A stretch of 64,000 bases of DNA, taken from assembly GCF_009938205.1 (NCBI RefSeq), contig NZ_AP019655.1, forward strand, positions 868,001 to 932,000. The letters run 5' to 3'. The position numbers were made by a program, and so were the translations under genes. The number at the start of each line of letters is the position of its first letter. The stretch's first letter is position 1. The notes beneath the pieces are model-generated. The model searched no databases. It had not been told where the DNA came from and saw nothing but the letters and a program-made list of their open reading frames with translations. Origin of the DNA: Vibrio panuliri (GTDB lineage: Bacteria; Pseudomonadota; Gammaproteobacteria; Enterobacterales; Vibrionaceae). Shown here piece after piece: positions 36,190 to 43,189 of the stretch.

Positions 36190-36657
36190 TTAAAGTTTGA
36201 AGTAATGAATTACTTGGTTTGAACTGCCCCGCCACTCCAAGTTTAAGTCGCGTTTGTCTTGTTCAAACTTACCGTCAATCAGCACATCGATTAAGTCTAC
36301 CACTTGCTGTTGTTCAGCGGAAAGCTCAGCCAACGTGTAACCAGACCACAACCAAATATCTTTGCCCGGACACTCGTTACGAACGCGTTTTACGATGCGC
36401 AATACATCCGCGACATTGGCTGGATGTAACGGATCGCCACCCGATAATGACAAGCCTCGACGTTTGATACGCTGATCATTTAAGTCAGCGATAATTTGAT
36501 CTTCAAGTTGCTGAGTAAATGGATGACCGCCATCGAGCCGCCATGTACTTTGGTTATAGCAACCGCGACACTGATGCACACAACCAGACACGAACAAAGT
36601 GACTCTGGTACCCGGCCCGTTGACCACATCGATTGGATAATATTGATGGTAATTCAT
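36190..36657 (-). CDS. nrdG: Anaerobic ribonucleotide reductase activating protein
   Basis: This 155-aa radical-SAM activase makes the glycyl radical on NrdD. The [4Fe-4S] cluster cysteines C26, C30 and C33 (SGCVHQCRGCYNQST) match the E. coli NrdG positions and length (154 aa), and SLSGGDPL is the SAM-binding GGD region. It follows nrdD by 64 bp in the same direction as the second gene of an anaerobic dNTP operon. Confidence 0.97.
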   Translation of the reverse strand: MNYHQYYPIDVVNGPGTRVTLFVSGCVHQCRGCYNQSTWRLDGGHPFTQQLEDQIIADLNDQRIKRRGLSLSGGDPLHPANVADVLRIVKRVRNECPGKDIWLWSGYTLAELSAEQQQVVDLIDVLIDGKFEQDKRDLNLEWRGSSNQVIHYFKL

Positions 36658-36721
36658 AGCTTTAATACAAACGCCAGCTCAGCAGAATCTGCATGAACTG
36701 GCATTAATTCCATTAAATGGA

Positions 36722-38842
36722 TTATAGATGTTTAACGCGGCGCTTAACTTCTTCTTGTTTACCGAAGTTAAACGGACGAGCATCAGGGCTACCTAAGTAA
36801 CCACACACACGGCGCGTTACTGAAACTTTGCTTGAGTCATGGTTGCCGCAGCTAGGGCAAGTGAAGCCTTTGCTCGTACAGTCAAACTCACCGGTGTAAC
36901 CGCATTCATAACACTCATCGATCGGCGTGTTGGTTCCGTAATAAGGAACTCGAGTATAGCTGTAATCCCAAACGTTCTCTAAAGCTTCAACGTTACGTTG
37001 CATGTTAGGGAACTCACCGTAACAGATAAAACCGCCACTCGAGATGTGTGGGTAAGGCATCTCAAAATCGATCTTGTCGTATGGATTTACTTTTTTCTCA
37101 ACATCCAAGTGGAAACTGTTGGTGTAGTAACCTTTATCAGTCACTCCTTCAATCACACCAAACTCTTTAGTGTCGATGCGACAGAAACGGCTACATAGGT
37201 TTTCACTCGGAGTACCGTATAAGCTGAAACCGTATCCAGTTTCTTCCGTCCATTGATCAACATGTTTCTTCAAGTATTTAACGATGTTGATTGCTTTTTC
37301 ACGTAGCTCTTGTGCATCGTATACGTGCTCATCAGTGCCATACAGAGCATTCACCATTTCATGGATGCCAATGTAGCCCAGCGAGATAGATGCGCGGCCA
37401 TGTTTAAAGATATCGGAAATCGAGTCGTCCGCTTTAAGACGCACACCACATGCTCCTTCCATATAAAGAATAGGAGCAACACGTGCTTTTACGTTTTCAA
37501 GGCGCGAAATACGTGTCTCTAGAGCGCGACGCGCAACAGAAAGCTTTTCATCTAAGATCTTGAAGAATGCTTCTTCATCACCATTCGCTCGAATCGCAAT
37601 GCGCGGCAAGTTCAAGCTTACTACACCAAGGTTATTACGACCCTCGTGAACAAGCTCACCGTTTTCTTCGTAAGTGTTCAAGAAACTACGGCAACCCATT
37701 GGCGTTTTAAATGATCCCGTTACTTCAACCACTTTGTCGTAGTTTAAGATATCTGGGTACATACGCTTAGAAGCACATTCTAAAGCTAGTTTCTTAATAT
37801 CGTAGTTCGGATCTTGTTCTTTGTGGTTCAAGCCGTCTTTGATAGCAAACACCAGTTTAGGGAAAACCGCTGTTTTACGATTTTTACCTAAACCTGCAAT
37901 ACGGTTCTTTAAGATCGACTGCTGGATAAGACGAGATGCCCAGCTTGTACCTAAGCCAAAACCAAAAGTTACAAATGGTGTTTGACCGTTCGCAGTGTGC
38001 AGTGTGTTTACTTCATATTCCAGGGACTGGAATGCGTCGTAACACTCTTTTTCAGTACGAGAAATCGCAAATCCTTCAGGATTGTGGATATCCCACTCTT
38101 TGGCGATAGCCAAGTGTTTCTCATAACTGGCTTGTACATAGGGTTCTAGTACTTCATCAATGCGGTTGATGGTGGTACCACCGTAAATATGGCTCGCCAC
38201 CTGTGCAATGATTTGAGCAGTCACTGCCGTAGCGGTTGAAATTGACTTTGGCGTATCAATTTCTGCGTTACCCATTTTAAAGCCATGCGTTAGCATGCCT
38301 TTCAAATCAATAAGCATGCAGTTAAACATCGGGAAGAACGGCGCGTAATCGAGATCGTGATAGTGTAAATCACCTTCTTCATGCGCTTGAACGATATCGC
38401 GTGGCAAAATGTGGGTTTTCGCATAGTGTTTAGCCACGATACCTGCAAGCAAGTCACGCTGAGTTGGAATTACCTTACCATCTTTGTTGGCATTTTCATT
38501 GATAAGGTCAACATTACTCTCTTCGATCAAGCCTTCGATTTCACGAGTCAAAGCGCTTTGCTTCTCACGAGCCATATCACGATCATGGCGATATTCAATG
38601 TATGAACGAGCCAGTGATTTGTATGGGCCTTGCATGAGTTCATTTTCAACCAGCGTTTGGATTTCGTTGATGTGAACTTCATCGTGATCTTTAAGTTGCA
38701 GCTCAACTGCTAACGCCACATTTAGTGCATAGATAGCAATTTCGTTATTCACGCTCTCTGCTGCTGCTTCCACTGCTGCTTGTATACGATCCCTGCTAAA
38801 CGGAGCTCTTGAGCCGTCACGTTTGATTACGATTGGTTTCAC
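36722..38842 (-). CDS. nrdD: Anaerobic ribonucleoside-triphosphate reductase (class III)
   Basis: This 706-aa oxygen-sensitive enzyme reduces ribonucleoside triphosphates to dNTPs without oxygen. The N-terminal ATP-cone (residues 3 to about 95, VIKRDGSRAPFSRDRIQ), the central barrel, the zinc-binding Cys pairs (CYECGYTGE and TCPSCGNH) and the C-terminal glycyl-radical motif RVCGYLGSPDARPF are intact. The radical glycine is Gly681, the E. coli position. The start codon is GTG with AAGGAG upstream. Two NrdR boxes and an FNR box lie upstream, consistent with anaerobic and dNTP-responsive control. Confidence 0.98.
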   Translation of the reverse strand: MKPIVIKRDGSRAPFSRDRIQAAVEAAAESVNNEIAIYALNVALAVELQLKDHDEVHINEIQTLVENELMQGPYKSLARSYIEYRHDRDMAREKQSALTREIEGLIEESNVDLINENANKDGKVIPTQRDLLAGIVAKHYAKTHILPRDIVQAHEEGDLHYHDLDYAPFFPMFNCMLIDLKGMLTHGFKMGNAEIDTPKSISTATAVTAQIIAQVASHIYGGTTINRIDEVLEPYVQASYEKHLAIAKEWDIHNPEGFAISRTEKECYDAFQSLEYEVNTLHTANGQTPFVTFGFGLGTSWASRLIQQSILKNRIAGLGKNRKTAVFPKLVFAIKDGLNHKEQDPNYDIKKLALECASKRMYPDILNYDKVVEVTGSFKTPMGCRSFLNTYEENGELVHEGRNNLGVVSLNLPRIAIRANGDEEAFFKILDEKLSVARRALETRISRLENVKARVAPILYMEGACGVRLKADDSISDIFKHGRASISLGYIGIHEMVNALYGTDEHVYDAQELREKAINIVKYLKKHVDQWTEETGYGFSLYGTPSENLCSRFCRIDTKEFGVIEGVTDKGYYTNSFHLDVEKKVNPYDKIDFEMPYPHISSGGFICYGEFPNMQRNVEALENVWDYSYTRVPYYGTNTPIDECYECGYTGEFDCTSKGFTCPSCGNHDSSKVSVTRRVCGYLGSPDARPFNFGKQEEVKRRVKHL

Positions 38843-38884
38843 CTTTTCTCCTTACCCAGCATACTCACAGACTTATCCACAAAC

Positions 38885-38900
38885 ACACTATATAGGGCAA
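38885..38900 (-). promoter_or_regulatory. NrdR box 1 upstream of nrdD
   Basis: ACACTATATAGGGCAA matches the left side and AT core of the NrdR consensus (ACACTATATAGTGT-like) and starts 31 bp from the second box. It lies about 43-58 bp upstream of the nrdD start. Confidence 0.75.
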
Positions 38901-38915
38901 TTAATTATTAGACTG

Positions 38916-38931
38916 ACACTAGATGTTGTGG
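38916..38931 (-). promoter_or_regulatory. NrdR box 2 upstream of nrdD
   Basis: ACACTAGATGTTGTGG matches NrdR boxes (ACAC...TTGTG arms). The 31-bp start-to-start distance to box 1, three helical turns, is the spacing typical of paired NrdR boxes. Confidence 0.8.
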
Positions 38932-38963
38932 CGTATTAGACTCCAAAGCACACTTCAAAAGTA

Positions 38964-38977
38964 TTGATCGAGATCAA
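38964..38977. promoter_or_regulatory. FNR (Anr-type) box in the nrdD-nuclease divergent region
   Basis: TTGATCGAGATCAA is a perfect match to the FNR consensus TTGAT-N4-ATCAA. It is centred about 128 bp upstream of the nrdD start codon and could serve nrdD, the divergent nuclease gene, or both. Confidence 0.85.
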
Positions 38978-39146
38978 CAAAACTCGGTTACAGTACAATA
39001 AGGAAACGATCTTATTGGCATGGCTCTCAGATACAAAGAAAACAATGAAAATTGCAATTTTTTCGCTTTTAAACTTGATTTTTTATGAAGGCTTGCGCGA
39101 TAAAGGGTTATCAGTGACGAAACAAAAAGAGCGGAAAATTTTGCCC

Positions 39147-40037
39147 ATGAAGCCTCTCATTTTTCTATATGTTGTGGTATTAACTGCTTTACCAACACAA
39201 GCTACTGAATCGCTCAAACTTTCGACATGGAACATGGAGTGGTTTGTTTCTGAGGGAAACAAGCGTTTTGCGCCTTCGTTACGCAGTAACGCTGATTTTT
39301 ACAAAATGGCACTCTATTTCCAAACTCTTGAAACACCGATACTCGCGTTCCAAGAAGTTGGTGACTCAAATGCCTTAACTCGCATTATCGGTGATCAATA
39401 TCGGGTCTACCTTTCGGATCGGTCACAGCCCGAGTATGCCCACTTACAGTTTGATAATCTTAATCAGTACACAGGCTTTGCGATAAGACACGACATCGCA
39501 GTAAAAGATGTTGCGGACTTTTCTTTACAACCAACATCTCATCGCGACAGGCTTCGCTTCGCCAGTTATTTGATCGTTCAACCTGAGCATTCTCAACCTA
39601 TCCACTTATTAAGTGTTCATTTAAAAGCGCGTTGCACGGGACGTTTTGAATCAAAAAGCGCATGTAAGACACTCAAAGCTCAGGGCAAAGCTCTTAACCA
39701 ATGGATCAAAACACGCGAAGAAAACGGTGAACGTTATATTATTAGTGGGGATTTCAACCACAATCTTTCGTATAACGGAGATTGGCTGTGGCGAGATATT
39801 AGCGAGGACAGCGATGCTGTTTTAGCGAGTAAAAATGTGGCAGCTAAGTGCAAAGTACGCAGCCGAAATCACCCCAACCGAACGCACCAGTTCCGTTCGG
39901 TGATAGATCATATGATTATCAGTCAAGATATCAAGGTGAGCTCAATCGCACAAAACCTTTATCAAACCCAAGATGTCCTCGACTATCAACTCAGTGATCA
40001 TTGCCCTATCACTGCCACATTTGAACTTGGTCAGTAG
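39147..40037 (+). CDS. Secreted endonuclease/exonuclease/phosphatase-family protein
   Basis: This 296-aa protein has an N-terminal signal peptide (PLIFLYVVVLTALPTQAT) and an EEP (DNase I-like) domain with the catalytic landmarks STWNMEWF, FQEVGD, the SGDFNHNLS Asp/Asn pair and the terminal SDHCPITATF His. It is probably an exported nuclease or phosphodiesterase. I placed the start at the ATG before the signal peptide; the open frame runs 183 bp further to a TTG, but that stretch covers the FNR box and encodes no plausible leader. It may scavenge nucleotides from extracellular DNA. Confidence 0.82.
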   Translation: MKPLIFLYVVVLTALPTQATESLKLSTWNMEWFVSEGNKRFAPSLRSNADFYKMALYFQTLETPILAFQEVGDSNALTRIIGDQYRVYLSDRSQPEYAHLQFDNLNQYTGFAIRHDIAVKDVADFSLQPTSHRDRLRFASYLIVQPEHSQPIHLLSVHLKARCTGRFESKSACKTLKAQGKALNQWIKTREENGERYIISGDFNHNLSYNGDWLWRDISEDSDAVLASKNVAAKCKVRSRNHPNRTHQFRSVIDHMIISQDIKVSSIAQNLYQTQDVLDYQLSDHCPITATFELGQ

Positions 40038-40076
40038 TCAAGCAAGCACATCGCGAGTGCAATGCGGATAATGGAG

Positions 40077-40496
40077 CTAGGATGATTTGCTGGCGATTAT
40101 TTTGGTCAGTGTTGAACCTAGAACCATTGAGGCAATAAAGATGATAATCCCGATATTGCCATAACTGGCACTGGCAATCGCTGGACCAGGACACACACCT
40201 GCCACTCCCCAACCAAGCCCAAATATCGCAGCGCCACCTAGCAAACGCTTATCAATATTAGTATTTGTGGGTAAGCAGTACTTCTCACCAAGCAAAGCGT
40301 GACCGCGAGGCTTAATCAAAAACAGGTATGCGGGCATAAACACCATCAAGGCACCCCCCATCACAAACGCTAAACTCGGATCCCACTGCCCCGCTACGTC
40401 TAAAAATCCGATCACTTTCGCGGGATCTATCATTCCTGAGACTGCCATACCGATACCAAACAGTAATCCACTTATTGCAGCAACTAATAGTTTCAT
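40077..40496 (-). CDS. YeeE/YedE-type sulfur transporter, C-terminal half protein
   Basis: This 139-aa protein has four predicted membrane helices and the conserved GLGWGVAGVCPGPAIA segment with the channel Cys. Paired small YeeE/YedE proteins are thought to import sulfur compounds such as thiosulfate; full-length YeeE equals a fusion of the two. GGAGTAGTTCA before the ATG at 40496 sets the start. It lies 10 bp after its partner gene and is the last gene of an ArsR-led operon. Confidence 0.88.
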   Translation of the reverse strand: MKLLVAAISGLLFGIGMAVSGMIDPAKVIGFLDVAGQWDPSLAFVMGGALMVFMPAYLFLIKPRGHALLGEKYCLPTNTNIDKRLLGGAAIFGLGWGVAGVCPGPAIASASYGNIGIIIFIASMVLGSTLTKIIASKSS

Positions 40497-40506
40497 TGAA
40501 CTACTC

Positions 40507-40926
40507 CTATACGGTATGAAGACGAACAAATACAGTGACAGCGGCAACAAACATAAAAGTTAGCGTTGCGACGATAGAACGCTTGGATAGTCGTCCAATA
40601 CCACAAATACCATGCCCGCTTGTACAACCATTGCCCAAACGAGTTCCAACACCCACCAGCAAACCGCCAAGAGCAAAACTGCCAACTGAAATAGTCGCTG
40701 TATTAGGAATCACAATCTCACCTAAAGTCACAGCAAGCGCACCGCCAATGACCATACTGACGACAAAGACTAAACGCCAAAGAACGTCACCTTTTTCATG
40801 GGAGAAAAGACCGTTTACTATGCCGCTAATTCCAGCAATTTTACCGTTTACCAACAGTAATAGGGTTGCAGAACACCCCAGCAAAATGCCTCCAATCAAC
40901 GAACTCCAAGGTATCAGTTCAAACAT
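40507..40926 (-). CDS. YeeE/YedE-type sulfur transporter, N-terminal half protein
   Basis: This 139-aa membrane protein has about four helices and the family Cys motif LGNGCTSGHGICGIGRLSKRS. The conserved cysteines are thought to relay sulfur-containing ions through the channel. AAAGGAG five bases before the ATG at 40926 supports the start. It lies 10 bp after the ArsR gene and 10 bp before the second half-transporter, forming a tight three-gene unit. Confidence 0.9.
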   Translation of the reverse strand: MFELIPWSSLIGGILLGCSATLLLLVNGKIAGISGIVNGLFSHEKGDVLWRLVFVVSMVIGGALAVTLGEIVIPNTATISVGSFALGGLLVGVGTRLGNGCTSGHGICGIGRLSKRSIVATLTFMFVAAVTVFVRLHTV

Positions 40927-40936
40927 AATCACTCCT

Positions 40937-41245
40937 TTAGCGACAGAACACGGTATGTAATGATTCCACCAGAACTTCCACTCGCGAATCTGCCAACGAA
41001 TAGAAAACCTGTTGTGATGATTTGCGCGCTTTAATGATGTTGTGTTTTCGCAGCACAGTTAGATGCTGGGACAACGCCGATTGGCTCAGGGCTGAGTTAG
41101 CTTGCAATACGCCAACACCGACCTCACCTTGGATCAGTTGGCAAATCACCATCAATCTTTCGGGATGCGCCATGACTTTGAGCATTTCAGCGGCTTGGGC
41201 TGCGCTATTTCTCATCTCATCGAGGTCAAATGGTTGGGTGTTCAT
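40937..41245 (-). CDS. ArsR-family persulfide-type repressor (BigR/SqrR/YgaV-like)
   Basis: This 102-aa winged-helix repressor has the recognition helix in SALSQSALSQHLTVLRKHNI. It carries exactly two cysteines, C35 (LMVICQLIQGE) and C101 (TVFCR), 66 residues apart. BigR and SqrR sense reactive sulfur through two Cys with the same 66-residue spacing (41/107 or 42/108), forming a tetrasulfide link that releases DNA. It lacks the metal-binding CVC motif of ArsR/SmtB. It probably represses its own operon and the divergent CoA-disulfide reductase through the two dyads upstream. Confidence 0.88.
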   Translation of the reverse strand: MNTQPFDLDEMRNSAAQAAEMLKVMAHPERLMVICQLIQGEVGVGVLQANSALSQSALSQHLTVLRKHNIIKARKSSQQVFYSLADSRVEVLVESLHTVFCR

Positions 41246-41291
41246 AATCTATCCTGCTCAACTTTTGCACTCATCATATCCCAGCCATTAA

Positions 41292-41307
41292 ATTAGTCAA
41301 TGCTAAT
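41292..41307. promoter_or_regulatory. Candidate operator 1 of the ArsR-type regulator
   Basis: ATTAG-TCAATG-CTAAT is a perfect dyad, extending to 8-bp arms TAAATTAG/CTAATTTA at 41289-41310. It lies 47 bp upstream of the repressor start. Confidence 0.7.
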
Positions 41308-41336
41308 TTAGATTTTATGTAATTAGAAAAATATAC

Positions 41337-41352
41337 ATTAGACATTTCTAAT
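41337..41352. promoter_or_regulatory. Candidate operator 2 of the ArsR-type regulator
   Basis: ATTAG-ACATTT-CTAAT has the same half-sites and the same 6-bp spacing as operator 1, 45 bp away. It is placed 87 bp before the CoA-disulfide reductase ATG, probably over its promoter. Confidence 0.7.
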
Positions 41353-41438
41353 TTTGGTTATTATAGTAGCAGTTAGTGAACAACATTGATGCAATTGGAC
41401 TGTGTGAACAGCCAACCGTTATGAATTAGGAGCAAGAA

Positions 41439-43142
41439 ATGACCAAGATAGTGATCATCGGTGGTGTGGCAGGTGGTGCATCTGCCGCCGCTCGAGCGCG
41501 TCGTCTCAGTGAGGATGCTGAAATCATCATGTTTGAACGAGGCCCTTTTGTCTCATTTGCTAACTGCGGATTGCCCTATCATATTGGTGGTGACATTCAA
41601 GAACGCAGTCAACTGCTGCTGCAAACACCGGAAAGTTTCCTAGCTCGTTTTAATGTCGATGTAAGGGTTATGAATGAAGTTGTTGCGATTAACCGCCACC
41701 AAAAAACTGTCACGGTTAAGAATTTGTTGGATGGCAGCGACTATCAACAAGAGTATGACTTCTTGTTATTGAGCCCAGGTGCTGCACCTGTTGTTCCACC
41801 AATTCCAGGCGTAGACAACCCGCTGACGCATTCCCTACGTAATATTCCAGATATGGATAAAATCATTCAAACCATCAAGATGAACAACGTCGAACACGCA
41901 ACGGTTGTCGGTGGCGGTTTCATTGGTCTTGAAATGATGGAAGCGTTTCACCAGTTAGGGATCAAGACCACCCTTCTTGAACTATCCGATCAAGTGATGA
42001 CACCAGTTGACCGTGAAATGGCAGGTTTCGCCCATGAAGAGATTCGTAATCATGGTGTGGATTTACGTCTCGGTACGGCACTGAGTAGCGTTGAGTACAT
42101 CCCTCAATCCAGTATTGCCAATCAAGATGCTGGCGAAAGTTCTGAGCATCAACACTTAAATGGTCACCTTATCTTAACGTTGAGTGACAGCAGTCAACTT
42201 AAGACCGACATTCTCATTATGGCGATCGGTGTTCGCCCAGAAACAACCTTAGCAGAGCAAGCGGGCCTGCAAATTGGTGCGCTTGGTGGAATCTATACTA
42301 ATGAGCACATGCAAACCAGCGACCCATCGATTTATGCTGTCGGAGATGCGGTAGAAGAACAGGATTTTGTCACTGGCGCTCAGACTCTCGTTCCATTAGC
42401 AGGTCCGGCCAACCGCCAAGGACGCATGGCGGCAGACAATATGCTTGGGCGCAATGAAAGCTATCAGGGAACACAAGGTACTGCGATCTGTAAAATCTTT
42501 GACTTAGCGGTGGCATCTACAGGGAAAAACGAGAAGCAGCTAAAACGTGACAACATCACGTATGAAAAAGTCTATGTGCATACTGCAAGCCATGCTAGCT
42601 ACTACCCTGGCGCAGAAACGGTTTCGTTTAAAATGTTGTTTGATCCGCTAACAGGCAAAATTCTCGGAGCACAAGCGGTGGGCAAAGACGGCGTCGATAA
42701 ACGAATCGATGTGATGGCTGTCGCTCAACGCGCGGGGATGACCGTTGAGCAACTTCAGCACCTCGAACTGACTTATGCGCCACCGTATGGCTCAGCGAAA
42801 GATGTGATCAACCAAGCTGCTTTTGTTGCCAATAACATGGTTAAAGGTGACGCAACAGCGATTCATTTTGATGAGATTGATAACCTGACAGATGATCAAC
42901 TGCTACTCGATGTCCGCAATCCAGCAGAACGAGAAAATGGCAATCATCTGGCGAATGACGTCAACATTTCGGTTGATCAACTTCGTCAGCGTATCGATGA
43001 ACTACCAAAAGACAAAGAGATCGTAATCTACTGTCAGGTTGGTTTACGCGGCAACGTAGCGTATCGACAGCTCGTCAACAATGGGTTCAAAGCCAAAAAC
43101 CTCATTGGAGGCTTAAGAACCTATCTGTACGCCAAAGCGTAA
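41439..43142 (+). CDS. CoA-disulfide/persulfide reductase with C-terminal rhodanese domain
   Basis: This 567-aa FAD-dependent pyridine-nucleotide disulfide oxidoreductase has the FAD motif IIGGVAGGASAAARARRL, the single active-site Cys43 in FANCGLPYHIGG, the NAD(P)H motif VVGGGFIGLEMMEA and the YAVGDAVE FAD segment. Its C-terminal rhodanese domain has active Cys532 (YCQVGLRGN). Such CoADR-rhodanese enzymes reduce CoA disulfide or CoA persulfide and handle sulfane sulfur. AGGAGCAAGAA precedes the ATG. Its divergent position to a persulfide-type repressor and sulfur transporters supports this role. Confidence 0.93.
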   Translation: MTKIVIIGGVAGGASAAARARRLSEDAEIIMFERGPFVSFANCGLPYHIGGDIQERSQLLLQTPESFLARFNVDVRVMNEVVAINRHQKTVTVKNLLDGSDYQQEYDFLLLSPGAAPVVPPIPGVDNPLTHSLRNIPDMDKIIQTIKMNNVEHATVVGGGFIGLEMMEAFHQLGIKTTLLELSDQVMTPVDREMAGFAHEEIRNHGVDLRLGTALSSVEYIPQSSIANQDAGESSEHQHLNGHLILTLSDSSQLKTDILIMAIGVRPETTLAEQAGLQIGALGGIYTNEHMQTSDPSIYAVGDAVEEQDFVTGAQTLVPLAGPANRQGRMAADNMLGRNESYQGTQGTAICKIFDLAVASTGKNEKQLKRDNITYEKVYVHTASHASYYPGAETVSFKMLFDPLTGKILGAQAVGKDGVDKRIDVMAVAQRAGMTVEQLQHLELTYAPPYGSAKDVINQAAFVANNMVKGDATAIHFDEIDNLTDDQLLLDVRNPAERENGNHLANDVNISVDQLRQRIDELPKDKEIVIYCQVGLRGNVAYRQLVNNGFKAKNLIGGLRTYLYAKA

Positions 43143-43166
43143 CAAACACCACCAAGAACTAGAAAT

Positions 43167-43189
43167 GAGGAGTACGCTCAGTACTCCTC
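43167..43189. terminator. Hairpin between the CoA-disulfide reductase and the EAL gene
   Basis: GAGGAGTAC and GTACTCCTC form a perfect 9-bp stem with loop GCTCA. The T-tracts on both sides are weak, so termination may be partial. It also borders the stop of the convergent gene. Confidence 0.7.

Noticed and set aside
38964..39146. Upstream extension of the secreted nuclease frame to a TTG
   Set aside because: The stretch begins inside the FNR palindrome, lacks a ribosome site and would place 61 residues before a clear signal peptide.
40535..40960. 141-aa plus-strand ORF opposite the YeeE/YedE gene
   Set aside because: It is a shadow of a well-supported membrane-protein gene on the minus strand, with Pro/Thr-rich low-complexity composition.
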